A stretch of 57,078 nt of DNA, from assembly GCA_002373675.1 (NCBI GenBank), contig DFLF01000014.1:1-57078 (forward strand), read 5' to 3'. Each line of letters starts with the position of its first letter. Position 1 is the stretch's first letter. Below are positions 26,229-36,692 of this stretch, in pieces. The notes beneath the pieces were generated by a model that was not told the DNA's origin, made no database searches, and saw only the letters and a program-made list of their open reading frames with translations. Position numbers and translations under genes: made by a program. The stretch comes from Pseudobutyrivibrio sp. UBA3626 (lineage in GTDB: Bacteria > Bacillota > Clostridia > Lachnospirales > Lachnospiraceae).

Positions 26229-29200
26229 CTACAGTATATTTTCTAATGTCTCAAATAATACGTCAGGCTCTATAGGTTTTGATAGATGTGCATTTAGTCC
26301 GGCCTGAAGAGAACGTTGAACATCTTCATCGAAAGCATTTGCGGTAAGAGCAATAATAGGGATTTTCTTTGCATCTTCTCTATCAAGTGCTCTTATTTTC
26401 TCTGTTGCTTCAAGTCCGTTCATTTCAGGCATACGCATATCCATAAGAATAGCATCGAAGTAACCCTCAGGGCTATTTTCAAACATTTCTAAGCAGACCT
26501 TACCGTTAATTGCATGCTCGGATTTAATGTTTCTTAATTCAAGTATATTAATAAGTATTTCCGCATTTATCTCCATGTCTTCAGCAATTAGAAATCTTAG
26601 ACCATCAAGATTTGCCTTCTTAGAAGAAGTATCTTTAGCTTTATTCTTTAATGCTTCTTTGAATTCATCTATCAGATTATTAGTAAAGAGAGGTTTTGAT
26701 ATGAATCTATCAACACCTGCTTCTGTAGCGTCTTCTAATATATCATCCCAGTTGTATGCAGTAAGAATAATTATTGCGGATTCATCGCCTATCTCAGAAC
26801 GTATCTGTCTTGTTGTCTCAACGCCGTCCATATCAGGCATTTTCCAATCCACAATTATAAGGTTATAAGGCTCCATTCTCGCATGTCTAAGTTTAATCAT
26901 ATCGATAGCTTCTTTTCCGGAGAGTGCGATTTCAGAAGTTATACCTGCCTGACTTAGCACTAGTTTTGCATGGTCACAGGCTACCGGGTCATCATCTATT
27001 ACAAGAACGGTAAGTTCTTCTGGATTAACATCAATATCTTCCATATCATTTGTCGTCTTGTGCTCAGAATCAGATAGGGTAACAGTAACAGTAAATGTTG
27101 TTCCAACTCCCTTTTCGCTTTCCACATCAATCTTGCCATTCATCATTTCCACAATGTTTTTTGTAATAGCCATTCCAAGACCGGAACTTGAGTATTTATT
27201 AGAAGCACTATCATCTTCCTGGCTAAATGTTTCAAAGATTTTTGGAATATAATCTTTACTCATACCGATTCCATTATCTTTGATTATGAATTTAAGTGTA
27301 GTTTTATTATCAAAGGAACCGACTTTTTCTATGGTAAAATCAATATTTCCACCTTCCGGGGTGAATTTCACAGCATTTCCGAGAATATTAATAAGAACCT
27401 GTTTTAATTTGGTCGTATCACCTATATAATAATCTTTTAACTCTCCATTGATAATACAGTTATACTTAAGACCTTTTTCCTCACATTGTCCACCACATAT
27501 AGTATTAACCTGTTCTATTAATTTAGAAAATGCAAATTCCTCATTGTTGATTGTCATTCTTCCTGATTCTATTCGTGACATATCAAGTATATCATTAATA
27601 AGAGATAGAAGATGTTGAGCTGCGCCATCAATCTTTTCAAGATACTCTTTTGTAGTATCTGAGATACCTTCCTCATTAAGGGCAAGACTGTTAAGCCCAA
27701 TGATTGCATTCATTGGTGTTCTTATTTCGTGGCTCATATTGGATAAGAAGACTGTCTTGGCTTTGCTTGCTTCTTCTGCTGCGGAGAGCGCATCTTTTAG
27801 AGCTTGACCGCGAGCGAGAGACTCTCTCATCTCTGAGTCAATATCGCTAAAGCCGACGCCTACAGCATGTACTCTGTGATCTGTTCTGTCTTCTGGGTGT
27901 CTAACACCTGCCATTCTAAGCATTTCATATCTTTCTTTACCGTCTTTTTTAACAAGATATCTATAGCCAATTATTATTTCATTTGATAATTTCTCTCTTA
28001 TAGAACTTGGCTTTATAAAGTCAAGAAATCCATCTCTATAATCTTTATCTATATATTTTTCTGCATATTCTGTAAATGTGCTTGCAAAATGGAAGTGGCT
28101 ATCTTTATGAATTGTCTCATTAAATTCTGGATCATTTTGATAGCAAATTCCATCATCTGTATCGAGATCAACGTAATATACACTCTTATAGTCAGATGCA
28201 AGAGCAGTAATCATGCTGTTTTGTTGTGTTCTGTGTTTTTCCTGTTCTAATAGCTCTTCCTGCAGAGAAAGCTGTTCTTCTAATTCATGCTGATGTACTC
28301 TGTTTTCTGCTTCCGATATCTCTTTTTCAAGAGTAGCATTAGCAGACCGCTTCGTTTGAATAATTACAAATATAAATATGGCTGCAAGTATTATTGCTGC
28401 AATACCAGACAGAATCAGGCTTCTAATAATAATTTGGCTTGATATTGTATTAATCTGTTCGCTTATAACACTTTCTCTAATTAAGTATGTAAGCATCCAG
28501 TCTGTGCCTGTGACAGGGATGTAGTATAATGTCTCTTTTATATTATTATAAGTAAATGAAACGACACCTTTTTTCTTTTCGGCAAAATCCCTTTTAATAC
28601 TCTCAAGGGAGTAGTCTTCTTCAAAATCAGCATGACTAAGCGCGTCCATAAGATTGTCTTCGCTTGCAAGCCCACCAAGCACAGTGTTAGTAAGAGCCAC
28701 ACCATCTTTTGTATAGAGGTTACAGAATGTTGTATTATTATCAGTCGATTGAAGGGAGATTCCTGTAAGCATCTTGTTCATATCAATTTCCACAAAACAT
28801 GCGACAAGCGTATTCCCTAGATAATTAACACTATCAACAGGTACAGCAATAATCACCTTCTTGTTATCGCCATTTATACTTTTTATAGATATTTGGGGGC
28901 CGGTTAGATTGTTTGGATCAAATGAATATTCATTAATATCATTTCTTGTTCCCCTTGATGTATATATAAGACCATCAGAACTTACAAATGCGAATTTCTC
29001 AAATCCGTATAATTGTTTCATTCTTGCTTGATATGCCTGGAAGTTTTCTTGACTACTAAGGTCATTTCCTTCCATTAGTCCAAGAGCAATGTCAATATCA
29101 GAGACATAATCATCCAGGACAGACTCAACAACCTGTTCACGTCTTCCTGCCAGTTCATCTAAGTAAAGCAGGCTGACATTTCTTACTGCCTTACTGGTAT

Positions 29201-29318
29201 CATTACTTGCTTCCTGACCTGATAATACAGTTCCTATTACAAGAATACCGGCAACAATAATGCCACCGATTATTAGAATAGGAATTGTTAGTTTGTTGCT
29301 TTTTATAGTGGATTTCAT
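26229..29318 (-). CDS. hybrid histidine kinase, Cache-HisKA-HATPase-REC-REC
   Basis: A 1029-residue membrane kinase. One helix at 9-31 and another near 296-320 bracket a Cache-like extracellular sensor. A coiled coil and PAS-like region follow. HisKA has phospho-acceptor H530 (MSHEIRTPMNAIIG). HATPase_c has ILGNAVKFTP, DNGIGMS and SSGLGMAI. Two receivers then follow: the first with IIVDWKMPDMDG, the second with D960 in LMDMRMPEMNG and the switch lysine in LSKPIE. It lacks an HPt domain, so a separate HPt protein is needed to relay phosphate; one is encoded at 43309. GGGGG 6 bases upstream supports the start. It may be co-controlled with the divergent gene at 29634. Confidence 0.92.
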   Translation of the reverse strand: MKSTIKSNKLTIPILIIGGIIVAGILVIGTVLSGQEASNDTSKAVRNVSLLYLDELAGRREQVVESVLDDYVSDIDIALGLMEGNDLSSQENFQAYQARMKQLYGFEKFAFVSSDGLIYTSRGTRNDINEYSFDPNNLTGPQISIKSINGDNKKVIIAVPVDSVNYLGNTLVACFVEIDMNKMLTGISLQSTDNNTTFCNLYTKDGVALTNTVLGGLASEDNLMDALSHADFEEDYSLESIKRDFAEKKKGVVSFTYNNIKETLYYIPVTGTDWMLTYLIRESVISEQINTISSQIIIRSLILSGIAAIILAAIFIFVIIQTKRSANATLEKEISEAENRVHQHELEEQLSLQEELLEQEKHRTQQNSMITALASDYKSVYYVDLDTDDGICYQNDPEFNETIHKDSHFHFASTFTEYAEKYIDKDYRDGFLDFIKPSSIREKLSNEIIIGYRYLVKKDGKERYEMLRMAGVRHPEDRTDHRVHAVGVGFSDIDSEMRESLARGQALKDALSAAEEASKAKTVFLSNMSHEIRTPMNAIIGLNSLALNEEGISDTTKEYLEKIDGAAQHLLSLINDILDMSRIESGRMTINNEEFAFSKLIEQVNTICGGQCEEKGLKYNCIINGELKDYYIGDTTKLKQVLINILGNAVKFTPEGGNIDFTIEKVGSFDNKTTLKFIIKDNGIGMSKDYIPKIFETFSQEDDSASNKYSSSGLGMAITKNIVEMMNGKIDVESEKGVGTTFTVTVTLSDSEHKTTNDMEDIDVNPEELTVLVIDDDPVACDHAKLVLSQAGITSEIALSGKEAIDMIKLRHARMEPYNLIIVDWKMPDMDGVETTRQIRSEIGDESAIIILTAYNWDDILEDATEAGVDRFISKPLFTNNLIDEFKEALKNKAKDTSSKKANLDGLRFLIAEDMEINAEILINILELRNIKSEHAINGKVCLEMFENSPEGYFDAILMDMRMPEMNGLEATEKIRALDREDAKKIPIIALTANAFDEDVQRSLQAGLNAHLSKPIEPDVLFETLENIL

Positions 29319-29633
29319 CTGTACCCCCGAATAAAACGTAAATTCTTTTTCAAATGTTACTTAAGTTATAATTGTTTTATTTTATAAATGATATTATACA
29401 ATGCGGTGGTAAATATCTCAATATTTTATTATCTTATTCACTATAAATCATTCCGGTTTTCAACATTGAATTTATTAATTTTCCTTGAAATACTTGCATA
29501 AAAAATATATATTATTTATATGGGTAGAAAAATATTAACTAGAGAAATCAATATGCATTTTTTCGGTTTCTACTATTGATGAAATAATTACATATAATTA
29601 ATTACAGCAATAATGTAAGGAGGCGATGATAGT
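29319..29633. other. AT-rich divergent intergenic region
   Basis: This 315-base gap between two divergent signalling genes holds no coding frame. Candidate plus-strand promoter elements are TTGCAT (29494-29499) with TATATG 17 bases on, and an isolated TATAAT at 29593-29598 without a good -35. AAGGAGG (29617-29623) is the ribosome binding site of the gene at 29634. No riboswitch-like fold was recognised. Confidence 0.5.
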
Positions 29634-31322
29634 ATGTATGACGAATTATATCATGGTGAAAAGAAGAGGAAGGTTCTTATTGTTGATGATGAGTCAATAA
29701 ATAGAGAATTACTTGGAAATATGCTTATGGATAAATATGATGTTATCTATGCCGCTAACGGCAAAGAAGCATTTTCCTGTATTGAATCTTCAAAAGATAA
29801 AGTGTCTCTGATTCTTCTTGACCTTATGATGCCTGTAATGGATGGATATGAGTTTATTAAGTTATATAAAGAAGATAAAAAAGTATCACAAATACCTATA
29901 ATTGTTATGACTTCTGATGCTGATTCTGAGGCTGAAATCATTAAGGCAGGAGCAGTTGATTTTATTAAGAAGCCTTATAGTATGCCTGAAGTAATACTTG
30001 CAAGATGCGAGAGAATTATTGATTTGTTCGAGAAGAAACGTCTCATTGATTCTACTAAGATAGATGAACTTACAGGTCTGTATTCTAAGGAATATTTTTT
30101 CGAATATATAAAGCAAATGCGTGAATCTGGATTTGTAGATGAAGTTGATATGGATGTAATATCAATAGATGTTGAGAATTTCCATTTGATTAATGAAGTA
30201 TATGGTCATAGCAAAGGTGACATTGTACTTAAGAGAATAGCAGAGATTCTTGAGAAACAGGTTGAGAATAGAATTGGGATTGCTGCCCGCTCTGATGCTG
30301 ACACATTCTATATGTATGTAGACAGTATAGAAGATTATCAGACGCTTCTTGATGATATGATGAAGGAAATATCAAGTATCTCGGATTTTCCTGCAAGTAT
30401 TAGGCTTAGAATGGGCGTTAATAAGACCATTGATGATAACGAGAGTCCACAGAAGATATTTGAGCATGCAAGAATGGCTTGTAATCTTGTAAGAGGAGAT
30501 TATATCCATCAGATAGGCTATTACGATAGAGCTCTACACGATAAGCAGATTTATAATGAGAAGCTTGTTGCAGACATTGACGCATCAATTAGGAATAAAG
30601 ACTTTGTTGTATATTATCAACCGAAGTATTCAATTCAACACGGCGACCCGATATTAACAAGTGCAGAAGCATTAGTTAGATGGAATCATCCTACTCTTGG
30701 CATGATAAGCCCCGGTGATTTTATACCTCTTTTTGAAAATAACGGTCTTATTCAGAAACTTGATAAATATGTATGGGGTTGTGCGGCATCTCAAATCAAG
30801 AAATGGAAAGATAAATATAATGTCGCAATACCTATTTCTGTAAATGTATCAAGAATTGATATATATGACCCTGAGCTTGAGAATACTTTAATTGATATTG
30901 TCAATGCTTATGATTTAAAACCACATGAATTACAACTTGAAATAACAGAGTCAGCATATTCTGATGATGCAACAAGACTTGTTGAAGTCGTTAATAGTCT
31001 AAGAAAGAAAGACTTTGAGATTGAGATGGATGATTTTGGAACAGGTTATTCTTCTTTGAATATGCTTACCACTATACCTATTGACGCCCTCAAGATGGAT
31101 ATGAGTTTTGTAAGAAATATGCATAAAGATAATACAAGTCTTAAACTGGTTGAACTTATTATAGATATTTCCAGATTCTTGGATGTGCCGGTGATTGCAG
31201 AGGGTGTAGAAGAACAAAGTCAGCTTGATACTCTTAGAGAACTTGGTTGTGATATCATTCAAGGATACTACTTCTCGAAACCAGTTCCGGCAGAAGAATT
31301 TGAAAAGTTTTTTGTAGGATAA
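29634..31322 (+). CDS. response regulator with degenerate GGDEF and active EAL domain
   Basis: A 562-residue cytoplasmic protein. The receiver (about 12-130) has phospho-acceptor D63 (LLDLMMPVMD) and the switch lysine in FIKKPY. A GGDEF domain (about 145-295) keeps DELTGLYSKEYF, but the active-site loop reads ARSDADTF, so cyclase activity is unlikely. EAL (about 305-560) is intact: SAEALVRW, NVS, EITES, DDFGTGYSS, KMD, AEGVE and QGYYFSKP. It should degrade cyclic di-GMP under phosphorylation control. AAGGAGG 10 bases ahead supports the ATG. It is the first gene of a long codirectional signalling run, 39 bases before the permease-kinase. Confidence 0.93.
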   Translation: MYDELYHGEKKRKVLIVDDESINRELLGNMLMDKYDVIYAANGKEAFSCIESSKDKVSLILLDLMMPVMDGYEFIKLYKEDKKVSQIPIIVMTSDADSEAEIIKAGAVDFIKKPYSMPEVILARCERIIDLFEKKRLIDSTKIDELTGLYSKEYFFEYIKQMRESGFVDEVDMDVISIDVENFHLINEVYGHSKGDIVLKRIAEILEKQVENRIGIAARSDADTFYMYVDSIEDYQTLLDDMMKEISSISDFPASIRLRMGVNKTIDDNESPQKIFEHARMACNLVRGDYIHQIGYYDRALHDKQIYNEKLVADIDASIRNKDFVVYYQPKYSIQHGDPILTSAEALVRWNHPTLGMISPGDFIPLFENNGLIQKLDKYVWGCAASQIKKWKDKYNVAIPISVNVSRIDIYDPELENTLIDIVNAYDLKPHELQLEITESAYSDDATRLVEVVNSLRKKDFEIEMDDFGTGYSSLNMLTTIPIDALKMDMSFVRNMHKDNTSLKLVELIIDISRFLDVPVIAEGVEEQSQLDTLRELGCDIIQGYYFSKPVPAEEFEKFFVG

Positions 31323-31361
31323 GTTATAGATAGTATTGTTTGAAGTTGGGATAATGTTGTT

Positions 31362-34166
31362 ATGAAGAAGCAGGAGTTAAAAGGTAGAGTAGGAATAATG
31401 TCTGGATGGGCTTATGCTTTCGGTTGTGCTGTTGGCTGGGGCTCTTTTATGATGCCGGGTAATATTTTCTTGCCTCAAGCCGGCCCACTTGGTTCTGTTA
31501 TCGGTATTTCTCTTGCCGCACTTGCTATGTTTTTCATATGTTATAGTACTGCATATATGGCTAAGAAGTATCCCAAAGAATCCGGAGTACATGTATATAT
31601 AAGTAAGATTCTGGGTGCTGACCATGGATTTCTTTCGGCATGGGCAATCCTACTTGCATATCTGTCTATTATATGGGCTAATTCTACAGCAATAATTATA
31701 CTTATCCGTTCGATATGGGGTGATGTATTACAATTTGGATTTCATTATAGTATTGCTGATTATGATGTTTATTTTGGTGAGGTTCTTGTTACTATATCTG
31801 TAATGTGCTTTTTTGCACTTATTACTATTGTTGGGAAAAGACTTATAAGAGTGTCTCACGTAATCCTTGCGATACTTCATATTGGAATTCTTATTGCAAT
31901 ATTTATTGGTGTATTTTCAATGGGTAATCCATCAGAGTATATACCTTTTGCTGAGACTGAGGTTTCTAACGGAATTGAGATATTTAATATTGTTATGTTG
32001 GGCCCCTGGATGTTTGTTGGATTTGAAGCATTTATGTATATGTTTAATTCCGGCGGAAGAGAGTCGAGACATGTTAATCTAATTACAATTATAGCTGTTG
32101 TTACTGTTGCGATTGCATATATTATTCCAGTACTTATTCCAGTTCTCGCGTTGCCGGATGGTTATAATACCTGGACATCTTATCTTGAAGCTTCTAAATC
32201 TTCAGAGGGGCTTATGTCGCTTCCGGTATTCTATAGTACTTACTATGTGCTGGGAGAGACTGGACTTAAGTTTCTTGTTGCAAGTATTTTTTGTGCTATT
32301 GCAACAAGCCTGTTTGGGTTATATCGTGCGTCTGCAAGACTTCTTGTATCTATGTCCGAAGAAGAATTGATGCCCGGATTTGTAGGCAAAACCAATAAGC
32401 ACGGAGAACCTTATATTGGTATTCTTATTGTGCTTGGGATATCTGTTATTGTCCCATTTTTTGGACGTACCGCCATTGGGTGGATAGTGGATATTACAAC
32501 AATTACGGCTACTATTGTATATGTATATAGCACTATAGGAAGCCTTAAGCTTGCGATTAAAGATAAAGATGCCGGTACTGGAATCAGGATTGCATCTGTT
32601 GTCGGAATGATTGTGGCTTTTGTGTCATTTTTGTTCCTGCTTATTCCTAATGTATTTTCTGAGAATAAGATAGCTACAGAGTCATATTTTATATTGGCGC
32701 TTTGGTCTCTTGCCGGTCTTATATATTATTGGCTTGTGTATAGAAATGACAAGAAAGATTTATATGGCAAATCAACAGTTATGTGGATGCTTATGGCATT
32801 TCTTATTCTCTTTTCTTCTGCAATGTGGATTAGACAAAGGAGTGTGGAATATATTAGTCAATTAGAACGTTGGCAGAAAGAATCCCTTTCTAGTTTTATG
32901 AGTTCTAATGCTCTTATACAGATAGCCGTAGTTATAGTTGTTCTTATTGCACTGTATTATCTGTTTTCTATTTTGCTTAAAAGACAAAAAGAAGCTGATA
33001 AAAAGGCAATGGAATTTGAGTCGAAGAGTGAAGCCAAGACAGCCTTTCTGTTTAATATGTCTCATGATATAAGAACACCTATGAATGCTATACTTGGATT
33101 TACAGATCTTGCACTTCTTGATACATCTGATAAGGAGAAAATGGAGGATTATCTTCATAAGATTAAAGATTCGGGTATACATTTATTATCTCTTATTAAT
33201 GATATTCTTGAGATGAGTCGAATCGAAAGCGGTAAGATAGATATGAATCCAAAACCGGAGGATTTAAAAGAACTATTATCTAATATCTATTCTATAATGA
33301 AGGGACAGGCAGAGTCTAAGGGTCATAGGTTTAATGTTGATTTATCAAAGTTAGAACACAAATATGTATCTGTTGACAGACTGCGTCTGAATCAGGTGCT
33401 TATTAATCTTATCTCAAATTCTATCAAATACACACCTAATGATGGATTTGTTAATGTTGATGTGTCAGAGGAGAATGTGGATGATAATAAAGTGACATAT
33501 AAGTTTGTGGTTTCAGACAATGGAATAGGAATGTCTGAGGAATTTGCCGCTAAGCTTTTTACGGATTTTGAAAGAGAAAAAAGAAAAGAGACAGAAAAGA
33601 TTCAAGGTACAGGGCTTGGTATGGCAATTACTAAGAATATAGTAGACTTGATGGATGGAAAAATAGTCGTTGACTCTAAAGAAAATGTAGGGACTACGAT
33701 TTCAGTTCTATTATCTCTTCCTATTGTGAGTGCCGAGGAAGTTGTAAAGCTAAATGAACATAAAACAGATATAACTGAAGCTGACTTTAAAGGTAAGAGG
33801 GTGCTTCTTGCTGATGATATGGAGATTAACAGAGAGATTGGAGTGGCGATTCTAGAAAGCTATGGTTTTGAAGTTGTTGAAGCAGAAGATGGGCAGGATG
33901 CGTTAATCAAAGTGGTGTCGAGACCGGCAGGCTACTTCGATATCGTATTTATGGATATTCAGATGCCAAGGCTTAATGGGTATGAGGCTGCAATGGCTAT
34001 AAGGAATATATCTGACAAGAACAAGGCGAGTGTTCCTATTATAGCTATGACTGCTAATGCTTTTGAAAGTGATGTTTCTGATGCTAAGAAGGCGGGCATG
34101 AATGGTCATGTTGCAAAACCAATAGATCAGGAAAAGCTAGTGGAAGAGATAAAAAAGGTTTTATAA
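31362..34166 (+). CDS. amino acid permease fused to hybrid histidine kinase
   Basis: A 934-residue fusion. Residues 1-480 form an APC-superfamily permease with about 12 helices; helix 1 carries GWAYAFGCAVGWGSFMMPGN, the usual substrate-binding break. An extra helix near 515-535 (IAVVIVVLIALYYLFSILL) leads into the kinase. HisKA has H568 (MSHDIRTPMNAIL). HATPase_c has LISNSIKYTP, DNGIGMS and GTGLGMAI. A receiver has D865 in FMDIQMP and the switch lysine in VAKPID. It resembles in principle CbrA, where an SSS-family transporter is joined to a kinase. It probably reports an amino acid or amine, by transport or binding. The reading frame is continuous through the junction. There is no HPt domain. 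Confidence 0.93.
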   Translation: MKKQELKGRVGIMSGWAYAFGCAVGWGSFMMPGNIFLPQAGPLGSVIGISLAALAMFFICYSTAYMAKKYPKESGVHVYISKILGADHGFLSAWAILLAYLSIIWANSTAIIILIRSIWGDVLQFGFHYSIADYDVYFGEVLVTISVMCFFALITIVGKRLIRVSHVILAILHIGILIAIFIGVFSMGNPSEYIPFAETEVSNGIEIFNIVMLGPWMFVGFEAFMYMFNSGGRESRHVNLITIIAVVTVAIAYIIPVLIPVLALPDGYNTWTSYLEASKSSEGLMSLPVFYSTYYVLGETGLKFLVASIFCAIATSLFGLYRASARLLVSMSEEELMPGFVGKTNKHGEPYIGILIVLGISVIVPFFGRTAIGWIVDITTITATIVYVYSTIGSLKLAIKDKDAGTGIRIASVVGMIVAFVSFLFLLIPNVFSENKIATESYFILALWSLAGLIYYWLVYRNDKKDLYGKSTVMWMLMAFLILFSSAMWIRQRSVEYISQLERWQKESLSSFMSSNALIQIAVVIVVLIALYYLFSILLKRQKEADKKAMEFESKSEAKTAFLFNMSHDIRTPMNAILGFTDLALLDTSDKEKMEDYLHKIKDSGIHLLSLINDILEMSRIESGKIDMNPKPEDLKELLSNIYSIMKGQAESKGHRFNVDLSKLEHKYVSVDRLRLNQVLINLISNSIKYTPNDGFVNVDVSEENVDDNKVTYKFVVSDNGIGMSEEFAAKLFTDFEREKRKETEKIQGTGLGMAITKNIVDLMDGKIVVDSKENVGTTISVLLSLPIVSAEEVVKLNEHKTDITEADFKGKRVLLADDMEINREIGVAILESYGFEVVEAEDGQDALIKVVSRPAGYFDIVFMDIQMPRLNGYEAAMAIRNISDKNKASVPIIAMTANAFESDVSDAKKAGMNGHVAKPIDQEKLVEEIKKVL

Positions 34167-34270
34167 GTTGTGGGAATTATCATGTTGCACACCGGAGTGT
34201 CATAAACCACAATTGACATTTTGTTGTGAAAAAGTTATCATTGTAAAAGTGTTTTTTATGGAGAAGCGTT

Positions 34271-35722
34271 ATGGGGTTAAAGACGATTTGTGATTTATTA
34301 GATGAATCATCCGAGCTTATATGTTTTTTTGACGATAAGGGTAAGATTACATATGTAAATCGCGCAGTGTACAATGAACTCGATTTCGATAATATGAATT
34401 TTAATATCCGTGATATTTTACCTAACCTGTTTACTGAAGAGGTAGATATAGTATCTTACGTCAGGGAGAATGTATCAGAGGATATAAGAAGTGATGTATA
34501 TAGGAAGAATCACACCTGTTTTCCTGTAAACGTGCATTTCTATTATAATGATGAAAAGCCTTGCGATGATGATTTGAAGATGGCTGTATTTATTACAGAT
34601 CTGAGAGAGGTTGATTCACTTTCTAAGCGTCTTAGTTCCAATGAAGAGAACATGAAAGAAGTTCTTAGATCCAAGGATGAATTCACAGCCAATCTTACTC
34701 ACGAACTTAGAACGCCAGTTAACGGAATAAGAGGTCATATTAGGAATCTTTATGAGAAAGAAGAAGATATATCTAACAAGAGAACTATGAAAATTGTTCT
34801 TGATTGTTGCGATAATATGGAGAAGATTATCAACAATCTTCTTGATTATGCCAAGCTTGAAAATGGAAAGATGGTTATTGAATCTAATCCTTTCTCAATT
34901 CGTGAACTCATTAATTCCTCTGTTTCGACACTAGAGTCAGTGGCTAATGAGAAGGGAATAGAGCTAAGATGTAATATTTCCGAAAACATACCGGATACTG
35001 TATATGGTGATGAATTCCATCTCAGCCAGGTTATTAATAATCTTCTTAACAATGCTATCAAATTCACTTCAAGTGGATATGTTAGTCTGGATGTATATAA
35101 GACCAAACATAAAAAGAAAGATATTGAACTTACCTTTTTCGTGACGGATACGGGAATAGGGATGTCTGTGGAAGACATGGACAAGATATTTAGTAGTTTT
35201 AGTCAGGCAGACGGTAGTATTACAAGAAAATACGGCGGTACAGGTCTCGGCCTATATGTATGTAAGCAGATTGTTGAACTGATGGGCGGACACATAGAGG
35301 TTGACTCTGAAAAGGGAAAAGGTTCAACATTTACATTTAACATCAATATGAAGTGTGATGAAAAATCAAATGATAAAGAAGCGGATGTTGACATCTTTGA
35401 ACTTAAAAAGATGCTTGATGTTGGACGAAAAGAGCAGTCAGAACTTAAATTTGATTTTACTAATCCTACTAACCTTAAAAAGATTAGTGATATGATTGAG
35501 AAATGCAAATTATGTATTGAGCTTGATAATTGGGATAAGGCAGAAGGTTTTTCTTCCGGTATAAAATCTTTATCGGAAAATGCACCAAAAGAGGTGTCTT
35601 CTATAGCATTTAGACTGGTTATGAATGTAAGAAAAGAAAAAAAGGATAAATGCAGGGATTATCTTGATGAATTGGATAATATAATCACAAGCACAATTAA
35701 GGCAGGTGAGAAGAATGGATAA
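34271..35722 (+). CDS. cytoplasmic PAS histidine kinase
   Basis: A 483-residue soluble kinase. The PAS domain (about 1-115) has ELICFFDDKGKITYVNRA. HisKA has H144 (LTHELRTPVNG). HATPase_c shows NNLLNNAIKFT, TDTGIGMS and GGTGLGLYV. The last 110 residues are charged and helical, without a receiver, and resemble no domain I know. GGAG just upstream supports the start. Its stop overlaps the receiver gene at 35715, its probable partner. The 104-base gap before it contains TTGTGG/CCACAA inverted halves (34168-34173/34207-34212) of unknown meaning. Confidence 0.9.
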   Translation: MGLKTICDLLDESSELICFFDDKGKITYVNRAVYNELDFDNMNFNIRDILPNLFTEEVDIVSYVRENVSEDIRSDVYRKNHTCFPVNVHFYYNDEKPCDDDLKMAVFITDLREVDSLSKRLSSNEENMKEVLRSKDEFTANLTHELRTPVNGIRGHIRNLYEKEEDISNKRTMKIVLDCCDNMEKIINNLLDYAKLENGKMVIESNPFSIRELINSSVSTLESVANEKGIELRCNISENIPDTVYGDEFHLSQVINNLLNNAIKFTSSGYVSLDVYKTKHKKKDIELTFFVTDTGIGMSVEDMDKIFSSFSQADGSITRKYGGTGLGLYVCKQIVELMGGHIEVDSEKGKGSTFTFNINMKCDEKSNDKEADVDIFELKKMLDVGRKEQSELKFDFTNPTNLKKISDMIEKCKLCIELDNWDKAEGFSSGIKSLSENAPKEVSSIAFRLVMNVRKEKKDKCRDYLDELDNIITSTIKAGEKNG

Positions 35723-36677
35723 GGAAGGTAAGCATAATACTACAATACTCATTGTTGATGATTTAGATGTAAATATAATGCTTCTTGAGGAGATTCTTGG
35801 CTCACTGGGCTATAATACAAGGTCTGCAATGAGTGCAAAAGAAGCTACTGATATTCTTAATGAAAAACTGCCGCAAATGGTTCTTCTTGATATTATGATG
35901 CCAGATATTAATGGATATGAATTTTGCCAGATGCTTAAAGAGAATCCTCATACCAGAGATATACCGGTTATATTCGTATCTGCAGCAGAAAGCGATGATG
36001 AGAGAGAGAAAGCATTTGAGATAGGTGGCGTTGATTTCATTAGAAAACCTTTTGACTTAACAGAAATTAAGACAAGGGTATCTACACATCTTAATATATA
36101 CAACTTACGACAGGAATTAGAGGAGAACAATAGGAAGCTTAATCAGGTTATCAGTGAGCAAAATGAAAAAATTCTTAATGAGAAAAAGCGTATTCTTGAG
36201 AATCTTGTTAAACTATCGTCGGATGTAGATGATATGTCGCTGAATATAGATAACATTGTTAGGAATTCCAGAATGTTGACTCAGGCACTTAACTTTACAG
36301 ATAAGTATGAGAATAAGATATCTGAAGCATTTATAGAGGGTGTGGAGATTGCAGGAAGTATTAGAAATATTAACCCTAAAATATTCAAGATATTTTTTAC
36401 TGATGATGAGACATCTCCTACACTTCAGGCGGCGGCTGATGTTATCGATTATCATAATGAGAGATGGGATGGAAGTGGAACGCCTCATTGTTTATCGAAA
36501 GAGGATATACCACTTGCAGCTAGAATTGTAGCTATTACAGAAACATTTGAGACATACATTAAGTCAGGATTATCAAGAGAAGATGCTTTCGATAAGATGA
36601 ATGCTGACAGGGGAGTATTGTTTGATCCTTATTTAATGGATTTATTCATTAAGATTAAAAAACAGATAAAATCATAA
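35715..36677 (+). CDS. response regulator with degenerate HD-GYP-like domain
   Basis: A 320-residue protein. The receiver (about 8-125) has D59 (LLDIMMPDING) and a switch lysine in FIRKPF. A coiled coil (about 130-165) follows. The C-terminal region reads VIDYHNERWDGSGTPHCLSK, IPLAARIVAI and FDPYLMDLF, the second half of an HD-GYP phosphodiesterase domain. The HD metal motif that should precede it (HDIGK type) is missing; that position reads VEIAGSIRN. The enzyme is therefore probably inactive and may bind cyclic di-GMP or a partner. The ATG at 35715 overlaps the kinase gene by eight bases; a GTG at 35706 is an alternative. Confidence 0.85.
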   Translation: MDKEGKHNTTILIVDDLDVNIMLLEEILGSLGYNTRSAMSAKEATDILNEKLPQMVLLDIMMPDINGYEFCQMLKENPHTRDIPVIFVSAAESDDEREKAFEIGGVDFIRKPFDLTEIKTRVSTHLNIYNLRQELEENNRKLNQVISEQNEKILNEKKRILENLVKLSSDVDDMSLNIDNIVRNSRMLTQALNFTDKYENKISEAFIEGVEIAGSIRNINPKIFKIFFTDDETSPTLQAAADVIDYHNERWDGSGTPHCLSKEDIPLAARIVAITETFETYIKSGLSREDAFDKMNADRGVLFDPYLMDLFIKIKKQIKS

Positions 36678-36692
36678 CAAATAGGAGGCAAT

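Noticed and set aside
29319..29633. riboswitch (cyclic di-GMP or other) in the divergent gap
   Set aside because: No conserved core or strong stem could be recognised by eye in this AT-rich stretch; a covariance search for the GEMM family would settle it.
29634..31322. diguanylate cyclase activity of the REC-GGDEF-EAL protein
   Set aside because: The active loop reads RSDADTF instead of GGDEF; only EAL activity is supported.
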